Source: Corynebacterium lipophiloflavum DSM 44291 | Lineage (GTDB): Bacteria > Actinomycetota > Actinomycetes > Mycobacteriales > Mycobacteriaceae | Assembly: GCF_000159635.1 (NCBI RefSeq) | Contig: NZ_GG667192.1 | Location: 421,982-459,799 of the forward strand | Reading direction: 5' to 3' | DNA length: 37,818 bases | Shown here: positions 8,715 through 16,499 of the stretch, one piece after another | Numbering within the stretch: position 1 is the first letter of the stretch | How the letters are laid out: each line of letters begins with the position of its first letter | Notes under the pieces: model-generated | Told to the model about the DNA's origin: nothing | What the model saw: only the letters and a program-made list of their open reading frames with translations | Databases searched by the model: none | Made by a program: the position numbers and the translations under genes

Positions 8715-9177
8715 CCCAGTCGTCGTCGTCCCAATCGTCATCATCGTCCCAGTCGTCGTCCCAGTCATCGTCGTAACTCTGGTAGCTTAGCGGCGGCTGG
8801 GGGGCGGGTGCGGGCGCTGGTGCGATTGCGGGCGGAGCGACGTTGGCTTGGCCGGGGTTGGCGGCCGGAGGCGCGGGGGCAGGCTTGACTCGGTCATCGT
8901 CGTCGCGGCCGTCATCATCGTAGCGGTCGTCGTCGTCGCGGTCGTCGTCATCGTCGCGTTGCGACGCCGGTGTTCCAGCCGCCGGCGCCCCCGACGGGTC
9001 ACCGGGAGTGGCGTTACCGACAGAGATCGTCGCGTTGGAGGGGTCGATGGAGGGGGGTTGATTGTTTCCGGCAAAGGCCATCCCGCCAAGACCTACGACC
9101 CCGAGGAGCGCGAGAATACCAACGAGAGGAGCGAACTTTCTGACTGTGGACTGATGTGATTCTGGTGTTTGGGTCAT
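8704..9177 (-). CDS. Asp-rich exported or membrane-anchored protein upstream of the kinase
   Basis: 157 residues, no family recognised. Residues about 14-37 form one hydrophobic segment (signal peptide or anchor, ...GGMAFAG). Next comes a Gly/Ser/Pro region, then an acidic tract of RDDDD/RYDDD/RDDDD units (about residues 74-96), a Pro/Ala linker, and a C-terminal tail of repeated DDDWDD units. The tail would be strongly negative and could bind divalent cations or cationic peptides outside the membrane. That role is inferred from composition only. Its last 11 nt overlap the kinase start, so the two are probably made together, and it could be an accessory sensor for that kinase. ATG at 9177 has AAGGG 14-18 nt upstream and lies exactly 24 nt from an operator array. 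Confidence 0.75.
   Translation of the reverse strand: MTQTPESHQSTVRKFAPLVGILALLGVVGLGGMAFAGNNQPPSIDPSNATISVGNATPGDPSGAPAAGTPASQRDDDDDRDDDDRYDDDGRDDDDRVKPAPAPPAANPGQANVAPPAIAPAPAPAPQPPLSYQSYDDDWDDDWDDDDDWDDDDWDDD
8707..8772 (-). repeat. Short tandem repeats encoding DDDWDD units
   Basis: The 3' end of the Asp-rich gene is a run of GAC/GAT codons with TGG at intervals of four to six codons, giving four Trp residues among 18 Asp. Such repeats can expand or contract by slippage. They also sit across the start region of the kinase gene. Confidence 0.7.
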
Positions 9178-9184
9178 AACTCTA

Positions 9185-9238
9185 AGTCTCTATCCCTTCC
9201 GTAAAACAGTGGTGAAATTAGTATGAGGGTTTCTTCAT
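9185..9238 (-). promoter_or_regulatory. Tandem 11-bp operator array before the Asp-rich/kinase/regulator operon
   Basis: Plus-strand half-sites TAAAA (9202), TGAAA (9213) and TGAGG (9224) repeat at 11 bp, followed by TTCAT at 9234-9238. Exactly 24 nt separate the array from the ATG at 9177. A -10-like GAGACT (minus strand, 9185-9190) lies 7 nt before the ATG. The array at 13392 has the same spacing. Direct repeats of about one helical turn are the usual form of OmpR-family regulator sites. Confidence 0.55.
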
Positions 9239-9256
9239 CTTGCTATTGCCACGAAA

Positions 9257-10477
9257 TCATGACTCCCGCGTGTACTGGCGGCGCACGGTCTCCTCTCTAC
9301 GGCCCGAGATGGCGCATCCCAGCATGAGGAGGCGGAGGGTGCGTTCCGCGGCGTCGATAAGCAACTCGCGACCGTCCCTGACGGCATCCTCTATCGCCAT
9401 GGGAACGTTCATGATGGAGGCGATCGCGCCGATGCCCACGTCATGGACCTGCGGGGCGCCGCGTCCCAGGGAACCGGCCAGGGCGAGGACGGGAACCCCG
9501 GTGACTTGGGCGCGCCGTGCAATCTCTGCGGGGACTTTCCCGCGAGGAGTCTGGAAGTCGATCGCACCCTCAGCGGTGACGATGAGGTCCGCCTCCGCGA
9601 TCAGGGCGTCGAGGTCGGCTGTGCCCGGGAGGTCACCGAGAAGAACGTCAAAACGGTCGCGCGCGGTGGCACCTAAAGCCATCAACCCAGCGCCGAGTCC
9701 GCCGGAAGCTCCGGAGCCGGCACCGAGGTGAAGATCGGCCTTGGGTGTGAACGTGTGATTCAACAGATCCGCCCAGTGGTTCAGCGCGTCGCTGAGCACA
9801 TCCACCTGGCTGGGAGACGCGCCCTTCTGGGGGCCGAAGATGTGCGCGACACCCGTCGGGCCCGTGAGTACGTTGTGGACGTTGCAGGCCAGCGTGATGT
9901 CCACCTCAGCTAAGCGGGGGTGCAAGCCGTCGGTGCAGATCTTGGCGGCTCGTGCCAGCTCGGCACCACCCGCACCGATCTCTTCGCCGGTGTTGTCGAG
10001 GATGCGGGTGCCGAGTGCAGATAGCGCTCCCGCACCGCCATCGGACGTGCCCGAGTCGCCGCAGCCGACTACGATGCGGTCGACACCGGAGTCGAGTGCT
10101 TCAGCGATGAGCTCACCGACGCCACGCGTGGAGGTTGCGGTGGGATCGCGCAGGTCGTGGGGTACCAGGCTTAAACCCGCCGCCGAGGCCATCTCGAGCA
10201 CGGCCACGGATTGTTCCGGAAACTCCAGCCACGTTGCGGTCACCGGTTCGCCGACCGGGTTGGTCACCTTGGTTGTATGGGTGAGGCAACCGGGTTGCTT
10301 CGCTAAGATCTCCACGGTCCCTTCACCCCCGTCTGGTACGGGATATAGGTCTATGCGTACTCCTGGGAGTACCCGACGGATGCCGGCGGCGATGGACTCC
10401 GCGACGTCGACAGCCGAGAGGGATTCCTTGAATCCGGAGGGGGCAATGAGGACGCGTTCGGGAAGGTACATGGTCAT
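9257..10477 (-). CDS. Glycerate kinase, GarK/GlxK family
   Basis: Phosphorylates glycerate, giving 2-phosphoglycerate in the GarK/GlxK group, so that it can enter lower glycolysis. The 406-residue product has the family start VLIAPSGFKESLSA, the VPDGGEGT loop (about residues 47-54), GCGDSGTSDGGAGAL, the Gly-rich GAGSGASGGLGAG region and the C-terminal AEGAIDFQTPRGKVP motif. ATG at 10477 follows a good Shine-Dalgarno (AAGGAGAG) at 8-nt spacing. It is 27 bp downstream of the transporter gene, so they form an operon and the transporter may import glycerate or a precursor. Confidence 0.93.
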   Translation of the reverse strand: MTMYLPERVLIAPSGFKESLSAVDVAESIAAGIRRVLPGVRIDLYPVPDGGEGTVEILAKQPGCLTHTTKVTNPVGEPVTATWLEFPEQSVAVLEMASAAGLSLVPHDLRDPTATSTRGVGELIAEALDSGVDRIVVGCGDSGTSDGGAGALSALGTRILDNTGEEIGAGGAELARAAKICTDGLHPRLAEVDITLACNVHNVLTGPTGVAHIFGPQKGASPSQVDVLSDALNHWADLLNHTFTPKADLHLGAGSGASGGLGAGLMALGATARDRFDVLLGDLPGTADLDALIAEADLIVTAEGAIDFQTPRGKVPAEIARRAQVTGVPVLALAGSLGRGAPQVHDVGIGAIASIMNVPMAIEDAVRDGRELLIDAAERTLRLLMLGCAISGRREETVRRQYTRES

Positions 10478-10504
10478 AATGGGTTCTCTCCTTAAGAAAG
10501 GGGG

Positions 10505-12004
10505 TTAGAGGAAAAGGGGCAAACCAAGAAACGGCCAGACGGCGAAAGCAAAGAATGCCGTGACCGCAATGTGCATCGGCGCCAGAAGAGCGGAGATGCG
10601 CAGCAGGTCAGTCGCGTCATAGTAGGGGTTGGCGTCGTCGCCCCGAAAGATAGCCAAGGGCTTCGCGGAGGCGGGGAAGCTATGGCAGAACCCCGCAGCA
10701 GCGGTAGAAATGAAAGCGGCCGCGGCAGGATTTACCCCCACGGTCGGGGCAATGGCGATCACGATCGGGACTAGGACTGCAGAACGCGCTGAGCGTGATT
10801 GGATAACCAGGTGCGCCGCGCTCGACAGCGCGATTACCGCCAGCACAAACACCCAACCGGGGACGGCGGGGGTGAGCCAGGAGGTAAGCAAATCAGCGGC
10901 CCCGGAACTGATCAGCGCCTGGCTGATCGCAATGGTCGCAGCCATAAACAGCAACAGCGACCACGGTACCTTCTTCACCGTCGTCCCCAACTCTTCGGTG
11001 CCGAGGTAGGGGGAGGTGACAAGCAGAGCCCCGAGAACAGCCACCATGGCTGGGGGAACGCCGTGCACCGGCTCGGTGAACCACAGCAGAACGGAGACGG
11101 CAAGGATGGCGACTGCCCTCTTCTCCGCGGAGCTGAGGCGTGCTGGCAGTGAGTCACCGCCGGCTAGTGCTTCCCGAGTGATACTCAGTTCGCAGCGGCG
11201 CTGACTCGGTGTCGAAAGCGCGATCAAGATGATCTCCGCCGCGAGGTGGGAGGATACCAGCGCTAAGGGCAGCCCCAGCACCATCCACCGCGTAAAGGTA
11301 AAGCCAGCCATGCCAGCGCCGGCCAGGATCTGATCGGCGATCAGGTGTGCGCCCGCGCCAATTAACGACGCCACAGCCGAGAGCAAAACAACCGACGGCA
11401 GTGCAATGGCGAGCACGCGCGATAGCCATCCCGGCACGACCCCGGCGAGGGCCGCGAACACGGGCAGAACCAGGGCGGCGCGACCACTGGTCGCGGGCAC
11501 GGCGAAGGCGGTGCACACCACGGCAAGAGTGAGCAGGTGCACCAGCACCCGTGGCGAAGTCACGCCAGCGCTCAGCGCCACCGCCGCGCGCACCGCCACG
11601 CCCGACGTGGTCATGGCTGAAGCGATGATAAATGCTCCGATGAGCAGCCATACAATGTCGTGCCCAAGCGGGGCGAAGAGGTCATCAACGTCGATGACTC
11701 CGATGATGACCAGAATGCTGGCCGCGCCGAGGGCGACGAACGTGTCCGAGACTGAGCTGAAGATCCACAGCCACACGGCAGCCGCGAACACGACCAGCGT
11801 AGCGCGAGCGTCCGGTGGGACGGACTCCGGCAGCGGCGCCAGCCACAGCAAAAGAATCAGAGCGGCCAGGAGAGACTTCACTATCTGTGCAGGGGTCAGT
11901 GCCTTGACATCCGGGAGCGCAAGCTGGCGCGGAGCGGGCGCGTGCAGGGATGGGGGAGGGGTAGTGGCGACCCTGTAGTCAGGGCCATGAATGTGTTTAC
12001 TCAT
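10505..12004 (-). CDS. DASS/SLC13-type anion:cation symporter
   Basis: A 499-residue integral membrane protein of about 11-12 hydrophobic segments after a 50-residue hydrophilic N-terminus. The arrangement and sequences such as PLGHDIVWLLIGAFIIASAM, and the late segment FISTAAAGFCHSFPASAKP, resemble the divalent-anion:Na+ symporter family for dicarboxylates, sulfate and related organic anions. ATG at 12004 overlaps the stop of the degenerate kinase gene by 8 nt (ATGAGTAA), implying translational coupling. An open frame continues upstream but lies inside the kinase gene. The neighbouring glycerate kinase points to a small hydroxy-acid substrate such as glycerate. That substrate is inference. 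Confidence 0.8.
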   Translation of the reverse strand: MSKHIHGPDYRVATTPPPSLHAPAPRQLALPDVKALTPAQIVKSLLAALILLLWLAPLPESVPPDARATLVVFAAAVWLWIFSSVSDTFVALGAASILVIIGVIDVDDLFAPLGHDIVWLLIGAFIIASAMTTSGVAVRAAVALSAGVTSPRVLVHLLTLAVVCTAFAVPATSGRAALVLPVFAALAGVVPGWLSRVLAIALPSVVLLSAVASLIGAGAHLIADQILAGAGMAGFTFTRWMVLGLPLALVSSHLAAEIILIALSTPSQRRCELSITREALAGGDSLPARLSSAEKRAVAILAVSVLLWFTEPVHGVPPAMVAVLGALLVTSPYLGTEELGTTVKKVPWSLLLFMAATIAISQALISSGAADLLTSWLTPAVPGWVFVLAVIALSSAAHLVIQSRSARSAVLVPIVIAIAPTVGVNPAAAAFISTAAAGFCHSFPASAKPLAIFRGDDANPYYDATDLLRISALLAPMHIAVTAFFAFAVWPFLGLPLFL

Positions 12005-13367
12005 GGGCTGGCGCCCCCGGCAGGTCAAGTCCGATGATGGTGCCCAGGCCATTCGTTGACTGCGCCCAAGCACTTCCACCGTGTGCGTCGGCCACGCAGC
12101 GCAGCAGGACAAGATTGGCTTGACGCCCTTCAGGTCGTGTCTCGTCCGGCTGCCAGTTCAGCAGGGCTTTCAACTGGGCCGGGTCACACCCGACGCCACG
12201 CTCACGCACCCACAGTGACAATCCGTGCTCCTTGGTCTCCACGCCCAGCTCCACCGGCGTGGATAGCGCAGCGCAAAACCGCGCCGCCTCGGTCATGCTC
12301 AGCCCCACTGCGTTTACGTCAAGGGTGACCGCGCTCGATTCGCTTGCGGACGCGACCAGTGTCACCGGCACGCCCGCAGCGGCAATGTGTTCCTGTACGC
12401 GGCGTCCGACGTCATGCGCAGGCATGGTCACCATCTGGTTCGTGTCACGCGATCCCACAGTCAGCGAACCGAGAGCGCTCAACGTAGCAAGGGTGCGCGT
12501 GCCCTCCTCCGCCAACTCTTGTGGATCCGCCCCGCCGCGAACCCGATTGAGCCAGTCGCGCAGTTGGATGTGTAGGCGCGCAAGTATTCCACGGTAGGCA
12601 TCATCGGCGGCGTCGATACGCTCCAGCAAAGTGTTGAAGGTACGCGCCAGATCCACGGTGTCGGCATCTCCGTTGTCGGGGAGGGGGACCCGCTGGCCGT
12701 GGCTGCGCGAATCCAGCCCGACGGCAGCTTCGCGGACCTGGCGAACGGGGTTGAGTAGACGCCCCGCGACGAACCACGCGAGCGCCAGGGCCAGCAGAAG
12801 GGAGCCAAGGCTGATCAGCGTGATCGAGCGCAGGTTGGCGGCGACGCTGGCGCGCGCAGTGTCGGTAAACCGGGCGATGAGAAGGGCGGTGTCAGTGCCC
12901 TCCACACCTACGGTGGCCCAGTGCACCGGCCCCAGCTCGGGATCATCGTAGATGCCGGACGCGGCGGGGTTTTCCAGAGCCGAGGTGACAAGCGGTTCGC
13001 CCGCCTGCAGCGGGCGGGGGATGTTGGCCATCTGAATGATCTGATCGCCCGAGACCCCGACGAGTGCCTCATTATCACCCGGGATCTGTCGCGCCAGGAA
13101 AACCTGCAACAACCGTTCCGGGCTCTCGAACTCCTGCGAAGTTTCCGGATCCCGCCCCTCGGCCGCGAAGGTGGTGAACTCCCGCGCCTCCTGGACAACG
13201 TCCGCATTCGCCTGCTCCGTTACCGCATTGAGCAGGACAGTGCGCGTAGTCAACAAAATGATGGCGAGTGTCAGCGCCATCAGCGCGATGAACCACGCCA
13301 CGATACGCCTGCGGAAAGACTGAAACGCAGTGGGAGTGGTCGGTGTGTGTACAAGGGACGTAGACAT
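11997..13367 (-). CDS. Degenerate (pseudo-) histidine kinase
   Basis: 456 residues with the same plan as the intact kinase at 7263-8714: TM1 (about 21-42), an extracytoplasmic sensor with matching segments (TRTVLL, LLQVFLARQIP, DQIIQM), TM2 (about 180-202) and a HAMP-like linker. The signalling core is broken. The H-box HELRTP is replaced by IQLRDW (about residues 267-272). There is no N-box asparagine (SMTEAARFCAAL). G1 reads ERGVG instead of DxGxG, and the G2 glycine loop is lost (PEGRQANLVL). Autophosphorylation is therefore unlikely. The frame is open and coupled to the transporter, so it looks maintained rather than decayed. Starts at 13403 (ATG), 13385 (GTG) and 13376 (ATG) are possible; ATG 13367 is preferred because it puts the operator array at the same 24-nt distance as at 9177. 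Confidence 0.8.
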   Translation of the reverse strand: MSTSLVHTPTTPTAFQSFRRRIVAWFIALMALTLAIILLTTRTVLLNAVTEQANADVVQEAREFTTFAAEGRDPETSQEFESPERLLQVFLARQIPGDNEALVGVSGDQIIQMANIPRPLQAGEPLVTSALENPAASGIYDDPELGPVHWATVGVEGTDTALLIARFTDTARASVAANLRSITLISLGSLLLALALAWFVAGRLLNPVRQVREAAVGLDSRSHGQRVPLPDNGDADTVDLARTFNTLLERIDAADDAYRGILARLHIQLRDWLNRVRGGADPQELAEEGTRTLATLSALGSLTVGSRDTNQMVTMPAHDVGRRVQEHIAAAGVPVTLVASASESSAVTLDVNAVGLSMTEAARFCAALSTPVELGVETKEHGLSLWVRERGVGCDPAQLKALLNWQPDETRPEGRQANLVLLRCVADAHGGSAWAQSTNGLGTIIGLDLPGAPAHE

Positions 13368-13374
13368 ACAAACC

Positions 13375-13428
13375 ATCGTCTTCACATGGGGTGAAACCTC
13401 CATGAAACGGAGATGAGAAAGCTTTCAT
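13375..13428 (-). promoter_or_regulatory. Tandem 11-bp operator array before the pseudo-kinase/transporter/glycerate-kinase operon
   Basis: Plus-strand half-sites TGAAA (13392), TGAAA (13403) and TGAGA (13414) repeat at exactly 11 bp, followed by TTCAT at 13424-13428. A 24-nt gap separates the array from ATG 13367. The -10-like GACGAT (minus strand, 13375-13380) is 7 nt before the ATG, so the mRNA may be leaderless. Layout is identical to the array at 9202-9238. Confidence 0.55.
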
Positions 13429-13433
13429 GAACG

Positions 13434-13467
13434 AAAAAACCGGCTGAGAACATCTCGTCTCAGCCGG
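13434..13467 (-). terminator. Rho-independent terminator after the DUF2631-like gene
   Basis: On the minus strand a perfect 10-bp stem, CCGGCTGAGA (plus strand 13440-13449) with TCTCAGCCGG (13458-13467), has an 8-nt loop and is followed by six T (13434-13439). It isolates the downstream pseudo-kinase operon. Confidence 0.92.
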
Positions 13468-13485
13468 CTAAAGAGCAACTCGCTA

Positions 13486-13977
13486 TTAGTGGGTTGCTTC
13501 CTTGACCACGGTCACACCCTCGCTGATCGCGACCGGGTCGTTGTCGTGCGAGTGATCCTTGGGAGCGCGCAGGTGGCGAACGCGGTCCGGATCAATATTA
13601 AGGGCGCGAAGATCGTTATCCTCCAGGTCCTCGTACACACCGGAGAGCGTGCGCTGGTCGTAGGCCCAGTCGCGCTCCTGGTAGCCGACTGGCTTGTTGC
13701 GGGCGGTGACGGTGCGGACCTGGCTCAGGCGCGGGCGGACCGCAAACAGGATGAGGCCGATGGCGATGAGCGCGGCGAGCGACACCAGCCAGATCGTCTC
13801 GACGTGACCCTGGTGGTTGCCGAAGTTGAAACCGATGAGGAAGGCGACGGAAATCCAGCCGGCGATCTGGATGGCACCGGGAGTCAGCTCGCTCCAACCG
13901 AACTTGGCGGAAGGCACGTCTGCCTCGGAAACGCCGTTGTAGACCTGGGGTTCCTTTTCCTTCGCGTGGGTGGCCAC
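13486..13977 (-). CDS. DUF2631-like membrane protein
   Basis: 163 residues, function unknown. A hydrophilic N-terminus is followed by two hydrophobic helices (about residues 32-50 and 62-80) with the short segment GFNFGNHQGHVE between them. A long hydrophilic C-terminal half holds basic and acidic stretches (QERDWAYDQRTLSGVYEDLEDND). This matches the actinobacterial DUF2631 type of small two-helix membrane protein, found near dxr in relatives. The start is GTG at 13977 behind a strong AAGGAGAAA. It is divergent from dxr and ends in a strong terminator, so it is probably a single-gene unit. Confidence 0.7.
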   Translation of the reverse strand: MATHAKEKEPQVYNGVSEADVPSAKFGWSELTPGAIQIAGWISVAFLIGFNFGNHQGHVETIWLVSLAALIAIGLILFAVRPRLSQVRTVTARNKPVGYQERDWAYDQRTLSGVYEDLEDNDLRALNIDPDRVRHLRAPKDHSHDNDPVAISEGVTVVKEATH

Positions 13978-14086
13978 AGCTTTCTCCTTACACGTTACTG
14001 ATATTGCTCTTAATCATGTCATAAGGAGGTTGGAGTTGGCGATTGAATACCCCTAAATCGTGCGTTGTTTGCCACAATGTCTCATT

Positions 14087-15271
14087 ATGGGTTCGATAAA
14101 ACAGGTCGTCATTTTAGGCTCGACCGGCTCCATTGGCACGCAGGCCTTAGAGGTGATTGCGGACAACCCCGACACGTTTCGGGTCGTTGGCATTGCGGCG
14201 GGGGGTAGCGATCCGGAGGCCGTCGTCAAGCAGGCGCGGGAGCTGGGGCTGAAACCCTCGCAGGTGGCAGTGGCGAAGCCCGAGGCCGCGCGCGAGGTGT
14301 CTGCGGCACTCGGCGGGGACGTGGCGACGGATGCCGAGCAGCTCGTGCGCTCGCAGCCCGCGGATACCGTGCTCAACGCGCTCGTCGGATCGCGCGGGCT
14401 CGCGTCGACGCTGGCGGTGATCGACACGGGGGCGACCCTCGCCCTGGCGAACAAGGAGTCGCTGGTGGCGGGCGGGGAAATTGTCACGCGCCGCGCCGCG
14501 CCCGGCCAGATCGTGCCCGTGGACTCGGAGCATTCCGCCATGGCCCAGTGCCTACGCTCCGGAACCCGCGGCGAGGTTGCGCGCTTTGTGCTCACCGCCT
14601 CCGGCGGGCCGTTCCGCGGCCACACGCGCGAGCAGATGTGGGATGTCACGCCCGAGCAGGCGGCGGCGCACCCAACGTGGTCGATGGGGCAGATGAACAC
14701 ACTGAACTCGGCGACTTTAGTGAACAAGGGCCTCGAGCTCATCGAGGCATCGCTGATGTTCGACATCGCGCCTTCGCTTATCGACGTCACCGTGCACCCG
14801 CAGTCCATCATCCACTCCATGGTCACCTACGTCGATGGCGCGACGATCGCCCAAGCCTCGCCGCCGTCGATGAAGCTGCCGATCTCCCACGCGCTAGCCT
14901 GGCCCGAGCGCGTCGAGGGGGCGCAGGCCGCGCTCGACTTCGCCGATGCGATGGAGTGGACGTTCGAACCCCTCGACGACACGGCGTTTCCGGCCGTTCG
15001 CCTCGCGCGTCAGGTCGCAGAGGCGGGCCAGGGATATCCCGCGGTGTACAACGCGGCCAACGAGGAGGCCGCGGCGGCGTTTTTAGAGGGGCGCATCCGC
15101 TTCCCACAGATTGTCGATGTCATCGCCGACGTGCTCGATGGCGCTACTGAGTTTGCCAACTACCCGTCGGACCGGGAGGCGACCTTCGATGATGTGATCG
15201 CCATCGAGTCCGAGGCGCGCCGCCGCGCAACCACCCGGGTCGCTGCGCTGAGCGAGGGAAGCCGACGCTAG
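14087..15271 (+). CDS. dxr: 1-deoxy-D-xylulose 5-phosphate reductoisomerase
   Basis: DXR makes 2-C-methyl-D-erythritol 4-phosphate in the MEP isoprenoid pathway, using NADPH. The 394-residue product has the nucleotide-binding GSTGSIG near the N-terminus, [15 protein letters not shown] with metal-binding acidic residues, and the TASGGPF and [10 protein letters not shown] motifs. ATG at 14087 gives the standard start just before the Rossmann strand; a GTG at 14060 would add nine atypical residues. CACAAT at 14073-14078 lies 8 nt before the ATG, a weak leaderless -10. The stop overlaps the rip1 start (TAGTG). Confidence 0.96.
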   Translation: MGSIKQVVILGSTGSIGTQALEVIADNPDTFRVVGIAAGGSDPEAVVKQARELGLKPSQVAVAKPEAAREVSAALGGDVATDAEQLVRSQPADTVLNALVGSRGLASTLAVIDTGATLALANKESLVAGGEIVTRRAAPGQIVPVDSEHSAMAQCLRSGTRGEVARFVLTASGGPFRGHTREQMWDVTPEQAAAHPTWSMGQMNTLNSATLVNKGLELIEASLMFDIAPSLIDVTVHPQSIIHSMVTYVDGATIAQASPPSMKLPISHALAWPERVEGAQAALDFADAMEWTFEPLDDTAFPAVRLARQVAEAGQGYPAVYNAANEEAAAAFLEGRIRFPQIVDVIADVLDGATEFANYPSDREATFDDVIAIESEARRRATTRVAALSEGSRR

Positions 15272-16479
15272 TGGGCATCATCGGCATCATCATTTTTGCC
15301 ATCGGCATCGCGGTGTCCATCGCGCTGCACGAGGCGGGCCACATGTTCACGGCCCGCGCCTTCGGGATGCGCGTGCGACGCTACTTCATCGGCTTCGGCC
15401 CGACGCTGTGGTCGGTCAAGCGCGGGCACACCGAGTACGGCATCGCCGCCCTGCCCCTCGGCGGGTTCTGCGACATTGCCGGGATGACGGCCGCCGAGCC
15501 GCTCACCCCCGAGGAGCGTCCCTTGGCCATGTACGCCAAGCCCTGGTGGCAGCGAGTGGCCGTGATGTCGGGCGGGGTGATAGCCAACATTCTCATCGCG
15601 GTGGTGATCACCTATTTCGTCGCCGTCTTCGCGGCGATTCCCAACCCGTACGCGGACCGCACCCCGCGCGTCGGCGAACTGACGTGCACCGCCGACCAGA
15701 TCGACGCCCAAACGCTTGCGCAATGCACGGGAGAGGGGCCAGCGGCGCGCGCCGGGGTGCGCGTCGGCGACCAACTCGTCGGCGTCGACGGTCGCCGAGT
15801 GGATACGTTCGCCGAGCTGCGTGATTACGTGATCCAGCGGCCGGGCGAGACCGTCACCCTCGAACTGCGCCGCGGCGACGAGCGGCTATCCGTTCCGGTC
15901 GAGCTCGACGCCGTGCAGCGGCTCAGCCCGACGACCGGTGAGTCGTTTGCCGCGGGTGCGATCGGGCTGGCCAACGCCCCGGTGGAAAACCCCATGGCCT
16001 CCTTCGGCCCGCTCGAGGCAGTGCCGGCGACGCTGACGTTTACCGGCCAGATGATGCGCGCCACCGTCGAGGGCATTCTCGCTTTCCCGGCCAAGATCCC
16101 GGGCGTGGTGGCCTCCATCTTCGGTGCCGAGCGCGACGTCACCGGCCCCGTCAGCGTGATCGGAGCGTCGCGGGCCGGCGGCGAGCTGGTCGAGCGCAGC
16201 ATGTGGGAGGTCTTCTGGATGATGCTCGCCTCCCTGAACCTTTTTCTTGCCCTGTTTAACTTGATTCCGCTGCCGCCTCTCGACGGCGGGCACATCGCGG
16301 TGATTTTTTGGGAGAAACTCCGCGACCTTGTCCGCCGCGTGCGCGGCCTCGGGCCGGGCGGCCCGGTGAACTACGACAAGCTGATGCCGGTGACGTACTT
16401 CATGGCCAGCCTGCTGCTTGTCGTGGGTGTGTTCGTCATGGTTGCGGACGTGGTCAACCCAGTCCGGCTATTCGGGTAG
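15271..16479 (+). CDS. rip1: Site-2 intramembrane metalloprotease, Rip1/RseP type
   Basis: An M50 zinc protease that cleaves membrane-spanning regulators such as anti-sigma factors, inside the membrane. 402 residues: TM1 carries the zinc motif HEAGH (about residues 20-24), a second TM lies near residue 100, a PDZ domain covers about residues 130-210 (GVRVGDQLVGVDG), and a C-terminal TM bears NLIPLPPLDGGH with the third zinc ligand. The start is GTG at 15271, overlapping the dxr stop by one base, so translation is coupled. dxr-rip1-ispG order is conserved in mycobacteria and corynebacteria. Confidence 0.93.
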   Translation: MGIIGIIIFAIGIAVSIALHEAGHMFTARAFGMRVRRYFIGFGPTLWSVKRGHTEYGIAALPLGGFCDIAGMTAAEPLTPEERPLAMYAKPWWQRVAVMSGGVIANILIAVVITYFVAVFAAIPNPYADRTPRVGELTCTADQIDAQTLAQCTGEGPAARAGVRVGDQLVGVDGRRVDTFAELRDYVIQRPGETVTLELRRGDERLSVPVELDAVQRLSPTTGESFAAGAIGLANAPVENPMASFGPLEAVPATLTFTGQMMRATVEGILAFPAKIPGVVASIFGAERDVTGPVSVIGASRAGGELVERSMWEVFWMMLASLNLFLALFNLIPLPPLDGGHIAVIFWEKLRDLVRRVRGLGPGGPVNYDKLMPVTYFMASLLLVVGVFVMVADVVNPVRLFG

Positions 16480-16485
16480 CGGTGC

Positions 16486-16491
16486 TAGAGT
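16486..16491 (+). promoter_or_regulatory. -10 element for leaderless ispG
   Basis: TAGAGT ends 8 nt before the ispG ATG, which fits a transcript beginning at or next to the start codon. No -35 or Shine-Dalgarno is evident. Confidence 0.45.
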
Positions 16492-16499
16492 AGGCGAAC

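Noticed and set aside
7618..8790. Plus-strand 390-codon open frame opposite the kinase gene
   Set aside because: Ser/Arg-rich antisense shadow of a gene with all histidine-kinase motifs.
8941..8990. GTCGTCGTC-rich tract as a possible CRISPR-like or satellite array
   Set aside because: These are irregular codon repeats (Asp/Arg) inside an open frame, without spacers or constant repeat length.
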